25,021 nucleotides of DNA from a virus. This document shows, piece by piece, positions 7,661 to 14,771 of the stretch (positions are counted from its first letter, which is position 1; each line of letters starts with the position of its first letter). Location of the stretch: positions 1 through 25,021 of the IMG/VR virus record IMGVR_UViG_3300008117_000352. One strand, 5' to 3'. The notes under the pieces are model-generated. The model worked only from the letters and a program-made list of their open reading frames with translations, did no database searches and was not told the DNA's origin. The translations under genes and the position numbers were made by a program.

Positions 7661-9182
7661 ATGGCTTATGCCAATTCCAGTATCAGCGATATCATCGCCA
7701 CTAACATCCAATCCCGTAGCGGTGAACTCGCGGATAATGTCACGAACAACAATGCGTTGCTTCGTCGACTGAAAGAGCGCGGGAATGTCAAAACATTCTC
7801 GGGCGGTAATGTGATTTTGCAAGAAATCATGTACAACGACACCACCACCAACAACACGAATTCCTATTCGGGTTACGAGGTGCTGAATGTCGGTCAGAAT
7901 AGTCCCATTGACATACTAGTGGCCTTGCAAAGCAATTTGCATTGAATGAACTTTGTGAATTCGGTGGAACCCTGACCATTTAGTTGAAGGCAACACCGAG
8001 CCAAGCCCGAAAGGGAAGGCGTAACGACTAGAGGGTGACTCCTCGTAGGGCCAAGTGGCTCGAAGTGCAAAGAACCCGAAAGGGTTGTGAGATAGTCTGC
8101 TCTGCATAGAAATATGCAGCAGTCCGAAAGGGCGGCAAGGAAGTAACGAAACCTTGTGAACATTTGGTAGTGCGGCGCAGTTCAGCATCACGCAGTATGC
8201 GTCTGCTGTGTCCATCTCGGGTCTTGAAATGATTCAAAACTCGGGTAAGGAAGCCATCATCGACCTGCTCGACGGTCGTATGGAGGTTGCCGAGGCGCAA
8301 CTGGCGAACCGTATCAGCGGTGACCTCTACGGTGACGGCACCGGCAACGCGGGTAAGAACCTCACGGGTCTTGCTGCCGCTGTGCCTGACAGCCCGTCCA
8401 CCGGCACCTACGGCGGCATCAACCGTCAGGTGTGGCAGTTCTGGCGTTCGGTTGCCTTCTCGGCGACTGGCGACGGCACGGGCGCTGTGACCAGCAGCAA
8501 CATCCAAGGTTACATGGATGCGGTTGCGGTTCAGTTGATTCGCGGTACCGACAAGCCTGACCTCATCGTTGCCGACAACAACTACTACAAGTTCTACTTG
8601 CAGTCGTTGCAGGCTATCCAGCGCATCACGGACTCCGGTTCGGGCATGGCTGGTGCTGGCTTTGCTTCGCTGAAGTATTTCGGCGCTGGCATGGCTTCGG
8701 ATGTGGTGCTTGACGGTGGTATCGGCTCGTCGTCGTATAACGGCGGTGTCGGTAACGCGAACCATATGTGGTTCCTCAACACCAAGTACCTGATGTTCCG
8801 CCCCCACAAGGACAGAAACTTTGTCCCGATTGGCGGCGACCGTCAGGCTGTCAACCAAGACGCTAAACCTACGATTCACTAATGGCGTCTATAAACCCTC
8901 TCTGATTGACTTGGAAGCCCGGAAGCGGGTAACAGGGGCCAAGCGAAAGCAGGCTGAACGACTAAGTGAGAGGGGACAAGCGAAAAAGGCTTGTCATGCG
9001 ATAGTCTGAACTGCGGTATAACCAAAGAAGCCGCAGAGGGTGACCCGAAGAGGTTGCCCCGCCATCCGAAAGGGTGGTCAGTAGCCGAAAGGCGAAGTAA
9101 CAGAATGATTGTGAAACTGATTGGCTGGGCGGGTAACCTTACCTCCTCCGGCCCGCAGTTCTGCGGCGTGTTGATTAACTGA
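7661..9182 (+). CDS. Major capsid protein, split by two group I introns
   Basis: Spliced coding sequence join(7661..7908, 8159..8864, 9108..9182), 1029 nt, 342 residues. It is the shell-forming HK97-fold-type capsid protein. Exon 1 gives MAYANSSISDIIATNIQSRS through VGQNSP. Exon 2 carries AVSISGLEMIQNSGKEAIID, DLYGDGTGNAGK and LIVADNNYYKFYLQSLQAIQ and ends VNQDA. Exon 3 gives IVKLIGWAGN through CGVLIN. This order and the joins VGQNSPITFGSAAQF and VNQDAIVKLIGWAGN match what I recall of podovirus capsid proteins with no extra residues. Intron 1 splits codon 83 after its second base; intron 2 falls between codons 318 and 319. Unspliced mRNA would give only a 94-residue N-terminal peptide. ATG 7661 follows TAGGAG. 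Confidence 0.9.
7909..8158 (+). ncRNA. Group I intron 1 in the capsid gene (250 nt, no ORF)
   Basis: Self-splicing-type intron with a readable core. P1: CCAUUG (7905-7910) with UAGUGG (7917-7922), placing the required U-G wobble at U7908, the last exon base. P2: 7926-7931 with 7936-7941, GCAA loop. P3: 7951-7957 with 8066-8072. P4: UCGGUG (7961-7966) with CACCGA (7994-7999). P7: GACUA (8026-8030) with UAGUC (8093-8097). P7.1 (8031-8034/8041-8044) and P7.2 (8048-8052/8057-8061) lie between them, as in subgroup IA introns. P8: 8073-8077/8082-8086, GAAA loop. A P9-type hairpin is 8102-8108/8113-8119, GAAA loop. The terminal G is 8158. There is no endonuclease ORF. Alternative U/G site pairs 7917/8167 and 7920/8170 keep frame and length but have no convincing P1. 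Confidence 0.9.
8865..9107 (+). ncRNA. Group I intron 2 in the capsid gene (243 nt, no ORF)
   Basis: P1 is six pairs: exon GACGCU (8859-8864) with guide GGCGUC (8884-8889), giving the canonical U-G wobble at the 5' splice site. The first bases of exon 3 (AUUG, 9108-9111) can pair with UAAU just 5' of the guide, a P10. P3: CCCUCUC (8896-8902) with GAGAGGG (8968-8974). P4: 8910-8914/8939-8943. P5: CCCG/CGGG (8918-8921/8926-8929). P6: GC-GAAA-GC (8943-8950). P7: GACUA (8960-8964) with UAGUC (9002-9006). P8: 8975-8981/8989-8995. A P9-type hairpin is 9011-9016/9031-9036, followed by more hairpins with GAAA loops. The terminal G is 9107. No P7.1/P7.2 and no ORF. An in-frame stop lies at 8880-8882 in unspliced RNA. 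Confidence 0.93.
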
Positions 9183-9196
9183 TAGGGGATACAAAA

Positions 9197-9679
9197 ATGG
9201 CTGTTATCGTAAATGGTTTTGCGTATCCCGCCCTCGGCTCGACCGACTCAACTGCTGCCATCAATCCCGGCACGGTTGTGACGCTCGACGACGGTGGCAT
9301 GGCTGTGTATGTGCAGGCGGCTTCGGCCATCGCGCAGTACAACGCCGTCGCTATCCCCAACACCAACATCGCTCTGAACGCCACCACCGCCCGTGTTGCT
9401 GACACCAAGCGTGTCGGCTTCGCGCAGGTGTCGATTGCCTCCGGCTACTACGGCTGGGTGCATCTCGGCGGCAAGGTGCGGGTGAATGTGTCGGCTTCCT
9501 GCCTCCCGGCAGTTGCCCTCTACACCACCAGCACCGAAGGGCGGTTGGACGATGCCACCGTGTCGGGCGCTCTGGTCGCTGGCGTGGTCACGGAAGTGAC
9601 TGCCTCGGCTACCTCGGCCATGACGGCTGTGGCGGCGTACAGCATGGTTATCCCGGTTCCGTCTAACGCAACCCCGTAA
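9197..9679 (+). CDS. Putative head decoration / minor capsid protein
   Basis: A 160-residue beta-rich Ala/Val/Thr protein immediately after the capsid gene. The segment INPGTVVTLDDGGMAVYVQA near residues 23-42 and GYYGWVHLGGKVRVNVSASC near residues 82-102 resemble the small beta-barrel proteins that many phages encode just after the capsid protein to stabilise or decorate the head. There is no enzymatic motif. ATG 9197 follows AGGGGAT at good spacing. The same ten bases, TTAACTGATA, precede both this ribosome site and that of the capsid gene. The role is inferred from fold-like composition and position. Confidence 0.65.
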   Translation: MAVIVNGFAYPALGSTDSTAAINPGTVVTLDDGGMAVYVQAASAIAQYNAVAIPNTNIALNATTARVADTKRVGFAQVSIASGYYGWVHLGGKVRVNVSASCLPAVALYTTSTEGRLDDATVSGALVAGVVTEVTASATSAMTAVAAYSMVIPVPSNATP

Positions 9680-9681
9680 TC

Positions 9682-10455
9682 ATGCGAAAACTGGAACTCA
9701 CGGTGCAGGCGGCTGGCGAACCGGAGGAACTCTGTTCCAACATTCGTTCGTCGCTTGCCCGTGGGTTGCCAGAGTTGGCCCCCGCTCTCTTCACCCACGA
9801 TGGAACATTCGTGTGTGTAGCGAGTGGGTGGTCAATGCCCGACTATGTTGAAGAAATCAGGGCGCACCAGAAGGCTGGTCGCCCCATCGTCGCTGTAAAG
9901 GCCGCACACGACTTCCTGTGCGAGAACGGCATCGAGCCTGACCTGTGGGTTAACCTCGACCCGCGTGACCGTACAAGCGGTATACAGCGCCATAACGCGC
10001 ACACGACCTATCTCGTTGCCTCCCGCTGCCCTCCCGCCACCTTTGACACGCTGAAAGAGCGCAAGGTTGTGCTGTGGCACTCATGGACGGAAGGCCCGGA
10101 GTTCAAGGCGCTTGGCGCAGGCAAACTTGCAGTCGGCGGCGGCACGACCTCGGGTATGCGTGCCATCAACATCGGATACCTTTTCGGGTTCCGCAAGTTT
10201 GTGTTGTACGGTTACGACAGTTGCAACCGTGCCGATGGCATCAAGCGGTTTACGGGCGAAATGACCGGCCCGACGATGGATGTGTATGTAGGCGTTGAGA
10301 AACGCAAGTTCACCTGCAATGCTGCGATGGCGCAGCAGGCTAACGAATTCCAGATGATTTACAGCGTGATGCCTGACATCACCGTGGAGGCGGTCGGCCC
10401 CGGCCTCATTGCCGCCATCATCAAGGAGCGCCACGCGCTCGACATGGTGGCCTGA
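9682..10455 (+). CDS. DUF115 / MAF-like (glycosyltransferase-like) protein
   Basis: A 257-residue protein with a Rossmann-like pattern. FVCVASGWSMPDYVEEI (residues about 46-62) resembles the nucleotide-binding beta-Gly-Ser-alpha opening. GIEPDLWVNLDPRD follows near residue 86-100. The key block GGGTTSGMRAINIGYLFGFR then KFVLYGYDS (about residues 152-181) matches the GG-T-G--A---A---G---I-L-G-D signature of DUF115 proteins, a family that includes motility-associated sugar transfer proteins and the archaeal MptE pyrophosphokinase. The substrate cannot be read from sequence; sugar transfer is a guess. It lies between the decoration-like and fibre-like genes and overlaps the next gene by one base. 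ATG 9682 follows the previous stop by two bases. Confidence 0.75.
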   Translation: MRKLELTVQAAGEPEELCSNIRSSLARGLPELAPALFTHDGTFVCVASGWSMPDYVEEIRAHQKAGRPIVAVKAAHDFLCENGIEPDLWVNLDPRDRTSGIQRHNAHTTYLVASRCPPATFDTLKERKVVLWHSWTEGPEFKALGAGKLAVGGGTTSGMRAINIGYLFGFRKFVLYGYDSCNRADGIKRFTGEMTGPTMDVYVGVEKRKFTCNAAMAQQANEFQMIYSVMPDITVEAVGPGLIAAIIKERHALDMVA

Positions 10456-11282
10456 TGGCTATCCCGAGCAGGGTGCTAGGAGCCGGTGTTAACTCGCTGG
10501 CTACCGTGTCCATCTGCGGCGATGGTGTCTCTACGGCAACCGCAGCCGGAACATCTGCGGGTAACGCTACGCAGATAACCTATGTTTACACCAATGTGAA
10601 CAGCGCAGCGGTTGGCACGGGCGTAAGGCTGCCGCAGACCGAGGCGGGTGCAACCGTCATCGTCAAGAACAGCACGGCTAACCCCATCACGGTTTACCCG
10701 TATGACGCAAACAGCAGCATCAACAATGCAGGCTTCGGCACGATTAGCCCCGATTGCTCTGGGATGTTCTTTGCCGTAAGCAACTCGCTGTGGGAAGAAC
10801 TGCAAGGCTTCGGTCGCGCTGTCCCCATCCTGCACTTTGGGGCTTTTTCAGACACCACCACGCAAACAGCAGCGTCGATTGATACCGCCTACGGCATGGT
10901 GTTTAACACCACCGACAGCAGCAACGGCGTGTCTATCGGTTCGCCTACCTCGCGCCTCGTTGCAGACTTCCAAGGTGTCTACAATGTGCAATTCTCGGCG
11001 CAATTGGACAAGACTTCTGGCGGCGCTGGGAACATCTACATCTGGCTTCGGAAGAACGGAACCAATGTCCCGAACACAGCCACCACGATAGCCATTCAAG
11101 GAACCGCTGCCAGAACGGTTGCGGCGTGGAACTTCATCATCCAGTTAGAACCCACCCAATATGTAGAATTGATGTGGGCAACAGACGATACCAGCGTTAG
11201 AATCCTTGCGGCCAGCGCCACAAGCGTCTGGCCTGCGATTCCGTCAGTTATTGCTACCTTAACGCAAGTAAACAACTTGTGA
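10455..11282 (+). CDS. Virion fibre/decoration protein with C1q/TNF-like C-terminus
   Basis: A 275-residue, beta-rich protein. The N-terminal half (residues 1-125) has Thr/Asn/Val-rich strands. The C-terminal half starts near LHFGAFSDTTTQTAA (about residue 127) and runs through FQGVYNVQFSAQLDKTSGG, IYIWLRKNGTNVPNTATTI, a hydrophobic AAWNFIIQLEPTQYVELMW strand and a closing ATLTQV. That strand order is characteristic of trimeric jelly-roll (C1q/TNF-like) tips on phage fibres and head decorations. It follows the DUF115 gene with a one-base overlap. Which virion surface it occupies is not shown by the sequence. Confidence 0.7.
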   Translation: MAIPSRVLGAGVNSLATVSICGDGVSTATAAGTSAGNATQITYVYTNVNSAAVGTGVRLPQTEAGATVIVKNSTANPITVYPYDANSSINNAGFGTISPDCSGMFFAVSNSLWEELQGFGRAVPILHFGAFSDTTTQTAASIDTAYGMVFNTTDSSNGVSIGSPTSRLVADFQGVYNVQFSAQLDKTSGGAGNIYIWLRKNGTNVPNTATTIAIQGTAARTVAAWNFIIQLEPTQYVELMWATDDTSVRILAASATSVWPAIPSVIATLTQVNNL

Positions 11283-11314
11283 TTTTCCCACCCTCCCCAC
11301 AGGAGTAAACGACG

Positions 11315-11866
11315 ATGCCTTTAGACAGCGACATCTACAACGCCGATGAGCAACTTCAGGTTGAGTTCTACCTTGCAAAAGAAGTAGACCCGAAGTGGGA
11401 CGGTAAGCCGTTCGTTCGCATCAACATCCCCGGCGACAAGACGACCATCATCGAGCAGCCGATGACGGAAGACCACAAGAAGCGGTTTCCGCGTCAGTAT
11501 CTGTACTTCCAGATGAAACAGAACGAGCAAGACGCACCCGCAGTTGGAACCTCGCTTGACATCTGGTTTGCTGAAGGCAACGGCGACATCACCCGTGGAC
11601 ACATCGAGGAACTTCGCATCCTCAAGTTCCAGACCGTAGAGCAGATTGCAGCCGCATCTGACGCGCAGTTGCAGCGCATCGGCATGGGCGGCCCCGGTCT
11701 GCGTGAAAAGGCAAAGGCGTTCCTTAATCGGCGCAATCGCTCCGAGACAGAGAACCAGTTGGACGAAACCAAAAAGCAATTGGCTGAACTTCAGGCACAA
11801 ATGGCTTCGCTCTTGGCGCGTAAGCCTGCTGGTCGCCCGAAGAAGGAAGCCATCGTGGAGAGTTAA
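11315..11866 (+). CDS. Structural protein with HhH-like motif and coiled coil
   Basis: A 183-residue protein. The N-terminal ~100 residues are beta-rich with the phrase KPFVRINIPGDKTTIIEQP, followed by RFPRQYLYFQM. Residues about 108-140 (FQTVEQIAAASDAQLQRIG, then MGGPGLREKAKAFL) look like a helix-hairpin-helix fold. Residues about 143-170 form a coiled coil, and the end is basic (KPAGRPKKE), similar to a DNA-binding tail. ATG 11315 follows CAGGAG at good spacing; the 32-base gap upstream holds only this ribosome site. It lies directly before the adaptor gene. Its function is unknown; DNA or connector binding is inferred from the HhH-like segment. Confidence 0.7.
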   Translation: MPLDSDIYNADEQLQVEFYLAKEVDPKWDGKPFVRINIPGDKTTIIEQPMTEDHKKRFPRQYLYFQMKQNEQDAPAVGTSLDIWFAEGNGDITRGHIEELRILKFQTVEQIAAASDAQLQRIGMGGPGLREKAKAFLNRRNRSETENQLDETKKQLAELQAQMASLLARKPAGRPKKEAIVES

Positions 11867-11869
11867 CGC

Positions 11870-12784
11870 ATGGGTACTACAACTATGTTGGCGCTGGTTC
11901 AGCAGGTGACGGCTGAACTTGGCTTGCCCATCCCCTCAACGGTGGCGGGTAATCCCAACCAAGATGTAGTGCAAATCCTCGCGTTGATGAACGCCTCGGG
12001 GTATGAGTTGATGCGTCGCGCTGATTGGCGCGAACTCACCAAACAGCACACCTTCTACACCGAGGCGATTTCTACGACCGGCACATGGTCTACCTCGTCG
12101 TACACCATCACCGGCATCCCCTCGACTGCCGCGCTTGACACGACCTATCAGGTGCAGGGCGTTGGCATCCCTAACGCCACCTATGTCACGGGCGTGCCGT
12201 CTGCAACCACGGTCAGCATCAACTACGAGCCAACCGAGGCGCAGGTAGACGGTGGCCTGACCTTCCAGAAGGTCAAGTACGGGCTTCCCGCTGACTACTA
12301 CAGCAGCGTCAACCGTACACATTGGGACAAGTCAAAGCGTTGGGAGATGCTTGGCCCCGAGAGCGCACAGCAATGGGAGTGGCTGCTGTCGGGCTACATC
12401 TCGACCGGCCCCCGTATCCGTTATCGCTTGCTCGGCAAGTATTTCCAGATTTGGCCCGGAATGAACGCCGGGGAGTTGCTCGGCTTTGAGTACCGCAGCA
12501 ACGCATGGGCCGAAAGCGCAACAGGTGTCGCAAAGACTTCGCTGACTGCCGACAATGACACCTGCATTTATCCCGACCGCGTGATGGTGCTGTCCACCAA
12601 ACTCAAGTATTTTGAGTCGAAGGGCTTTGATACGACCGCCATCTTTCGCGACTACATCGCTGAACTTGAGACGGCTATCGCGCAAGACACGGGCGCTGCC
12701 AACCTCTCGTTTGCCCCGCGTCCGGGTACGGTTCTCATCGGCTACGACAACATTCCTGACAGCGGCTACGGGTACGAGAACTAA
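11870..12784 (+). CDS. Head-tail adaptor / tail tubular protein A-like
   Basis: A 304-residue protein. The helical N-terminus (LVQQVTAELGLPIPSTVAG, then ALMNASGYELMRRADW) leads into a beta domain and the block YGLPADYYSSVNRTHWDKSK near residue 137-157, followed by a WEWLLSG...RIRYRLLGKYFQIWPG section and FEYRSNAWA. This is the layout of podovirus adaptor proteins (T7 gp11 / P22 gp4-like), which dock under the portal ring. Residues about 65-130 look like an Ig-like or immunoglobulin-type insertion. ATG 11870 follows the preceding stop by three bases; the stop region overlaps the next ATG. Its position before the nozzle candidate supports the call. Confidence 0.8.
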   Translation: MGTTTMLALVQQVTAELGLPIPSTVAGNPNQDVVQILALMNASGYELMRRADWRELTKQHTFYTEAISTTGTWSTSSYTITGIPSTAALDTTYQVQGVGIPNATYVTGVPSATTVSINYEPTEAQVDGGLTFQKVKYGLPADYYSSVNRTHWDKSKRWEMLGPESAQQWEWLLSGYISTGPRIRYRLLGKYFQIWPGMNAGELLGFEYRSNAWAESATGVAKTSLTADNDTCIYPDRVMVLSTKLKYFESKGFDTTAIFRDYIAELETAIAQDTGAANLSFAPRPGTVLIGYDNIPDSGYGYEN

Positions 12785-14346
12785 TGCCTGTATCCCGTCG
12801 CCTTGTTCAACGCGCTGCGGCAAATGTCGCAAGTCTCCCCTCGCCCGTGGGCGGGTGGAACGCACGGGACTCTCTCGCCAACATGGCTCCTACGGATGCC
12901 GTGCAGTTGGAGAACTACTTTCCGGGCGTGTCAAATGTCGTGCTGCGTGGTGGCTATGTAAAGCACGCCACGGGGTTTCCTGACGATGTAGAAACCCTGA
13001 TGACCTACAGCGGCGGCACCTCTGACCAACTGTGGGCGGTGTCGGACGGCAAGTTCTACAACGCTACGAGCGCGGGTGCTATCGGCGCTGCGGCGGTCAG
13101 CGGTCTGTCGAACAGCAAGTGGGAATATACAAATGTTACTACCGCAGGCGGTAACTATTTGTACGCCGCCAACGGAACCAACACGCCGTACCTTTACAAC
13201 GGTACGACTTGGACAAGCATTACGAGCATATCCACGCCTGCCATTACGGGCGTAACAACGACAACCCTTAACTCGCCTACGCTCTTTAAGAACCGCGTGT
13301 GGTTCATCGAAAAGAACACCCTTAAGGCGTGGTACCTGCCGACCTCAAGCGTTGGCGGCGCGGCAAATGTTCTTGACCTGTCATCCATTGCGCGACTTGG
13401 CGGCGTGCTGGTGTCAATGGCATCGTGGACGATTGACGCGGGTTACGGCGTGGATGACAACCTTGTGTTTGTCACCGACAAGGGCGAGGTCATCGTCTAT
13501 CGCGGCACAGACCCGTCCTCCGCCTCAACTTGGGCGCTCATCGGCGTGTGGATTGTCGGTTCCCCTATCGGCAATCGCTGCCTGATGAAGTACGGTGGCG
13601 ACCTTCTGGTGCTGACGCTCGACGGGCTTATCCCGATGGCCTCGGCGCTGCAATCGTCGCGGCTCGACCCCAACATTGCCTTGTCGGACAAGATACAGGG
13701 CGCGTTTGCAGCGTCTGCTGCGGCGTATAGGGACAACTTCGGTTGGTGCATGTTGTACAACCCGAAGAACAACGCCCTAATCGTCAATGTCCCGGTGCGC
13801 GAGGGCGGTCAAGAACAGTTTGTGATGAACAACATCACGAAGGCGTGGTGCAAGTTCACCGGCTGGAACGCCTTTCACTTTGGGTTGCTTGACGACACGC
13901 CGTACTTTGGCGCGGCTACCTTTGTCGCAAAGGCTTGGACGGTTGATAGCACGGGCTACATCGACGACACAAACAACATCAACGGCAGGATACTGCAAGC
14001 CTTTAACTACTTTGAGACTCGCGGCGTAAAGAAGATTTTCACACGCGCCCGTCCCGGTATCTTCAGCAACGGCACCCCTGCTGTAACGGTCGGCATCAAT
14101 GTTGATTTCAACATCTCCGACAATGTGGCTCCCATCTCGTTTACCCCGCCTGTCACCGCGTTTTGGGACTCGGCTGTATGGGATACGGGCATCTGGGGTT
14201 CTGACCTAGAGATTCAGAACAACTGGCAGGGCGTTACAGGGGTCGGGTATTGCGGTGCTGTGCAGTTCCAGAGCAGCAGCAAGAAACTGGCTATCCAATG
14301 GGCTTCAACCGATGTGGTGTATCAACTCGGATGGGCTGGCATATAA
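12784..14346 (+). CDS. Tail nozzle-like protein (tail tubular protein B candidate)
   Basis: A 520-residue, strongly beta-rich protein. It opens with SLPSPVGGWNARDSLANM and an acidic-aromatic QLENYFPG segment typical of podovirus tail proteins that form the nozzle beneath the adaptor. Repeated four-strand blocks (LWAVSDGKFYN, NYLYAANGTNTPYLYNG, RVWFIEKNTLKAWYL, NLVFVTDKGEVIVYRG, DLLVLTLDGLIPM) suggest a beta-propeller. A Trp-Asp repeat, FWDSAVWDTGIWGSD, lies near residue 460-475. It follows the adaptor by an overlap (TAATG) and would take the place of T7 gp12 or the P22 tail stopper; which is not resolved. The end overlaps the next gene by 16 bases. Confidence 0.75.
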   Translation: MPVSRRLVQRAAANVASLPSPVGGWNARDSLANMAPTDAVQLENYFPGVSNVVLRGGYVKHATGFPDDVETLMTYSGGTSDQLWAVSDGKFYNATSAGAIGAAAVSGLSNSKWEYTNVTTAGGNYLYAANGTNTPYLYNGTTWTSITSISTPAITGVTTTTLNSPTLFKNRVWFIEKNTLKAWYLPTSSVGGAANVLDLSSIARLGGVLVSMASWTIDAGYGVDDNLVFVTDKGEVIVYRGTDPSSASTWALIGVWIVGSPIGNRCLMKYGGDLLVLTLDGLIPMASALQSSRLDPNIALSDKIQGAFAASAAAYRDNFGWCMLYNPKNNALIVNVPVREGGQEQFVMNNITKAWCKFTGWNAFHFGLLDDTPYFGAATFVAKAWTVDSTGYIDDTNNINGRILQAFNYFETRGVKKIFTRARPGIFSNGTPAVTVGINVDFNISDNVAPISFTPPVTAFWDSAVWDTGIWGSDLEIQNNWQGVTGVGYCGAVQFQSSSKKLAIQWASTDVVYQLGWAGI

Positions 14347-14771
14347 CAAGCGGCCCCGAGGTGGGCAAATGGGTGTGCGACAAGACGGGCGGCGGGTATC
14401 ACGCCGAACGGTCGAACGCCATCGGGTTGCGTAAGGGCGATGAGATTGTCGGCGGCGTGGTCTATGAGAACTGGAACGGGCGCAGCATCGTCTGCCATAT
14501 CGCTTTGGCACGCTTAACCCCGGCTTACCTTGCCGCCATGTTTGACTATCCTTTCAACATCTGCGGGGTTGACAAAATCATCGCCCCCGTAGGTAGCAAA
14601 AACGCGAAAGCCATAAGGCTTGTGCGTAAAATGGGTTTCACCGAGGAAGCGCGAATCAAAAACGCCGACACCGACGGTGATATTGTTTTCCTAACCATGA
14701 CACGCGATGCGTGCCGTTTTTTGGGACACCGTTATGGGCAAAAAATCACCAACACCACCGCCAGCGCCTGA
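14331..14771 (+). CDS. GNAT-like acyltransferase
   Basis: A 146-residue protein from ATG 14331, MGWHITSGPEVGKWVCDKT. The chain continues AIGLRKGDEIVGGVVYENWN, then SIVCHIALARLTPAYLAAMF, and a C-terminal KAIRLVRKMGFTEEARI, the classical end of GNAT acyl-CoA N-acyltransferases (a helix followed by beta-strand GF-EE). The family uses acyl-CoA to acylate amines; the target here is unknown. ATG 14298 in the same frame is an alternative start; 14331 is favoured because it gives the usual short N-terminus and less overlap with the nozzle gene, but neither has a strong ribosome site. The gene sits inside the tail module, overlapping both neighbours. Confidence 0.75.
   Translation: MGWHITSGPEVGKWVCDKTGGGYHAERSNAIGLRKGDEIVGGVVYENWNGRSIVCHIALARLTPAYLAAMFDYPFNICGVDKIIAPVGSKNAKAIRLVRKMGFTEEARIKNADTDGDIVFLTMTRDACRFLGHRYGQKITNTTASA

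Noticed and set aside
8028-8879. A 283-residue minus-strand ORF opposite the capsid gene
   Set aside because: A shadow of GC-rich codons on the coding strand; it crosses intron 1 and shows no family pattern.
8208-8882. An independent 224-residue gene starting at GTG 8208
   Set aside because: The frame is protein-like back to 8159 and the conserved capsid sequence continues upstream; its last residues (KPTIH) are intron 2. It is exon 2 of the capsid gene, not a separate gene.
7909-9107. Inteins or group II introns as the cause of the capsid interruptions
   Set aside because: Both inserts contain stop codons and no intein blocks; they lack the GUGYG 5' end and domain V of group II introns, and have a clear group I P3-P9 core.
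8991-9182. A 63-residue ORF starting MSCDSLNCG
   Set aside because: The first two thirds are intron 2 RNA with no protein-like character; only IVKLIGWAGN onward is real, as exon 3.
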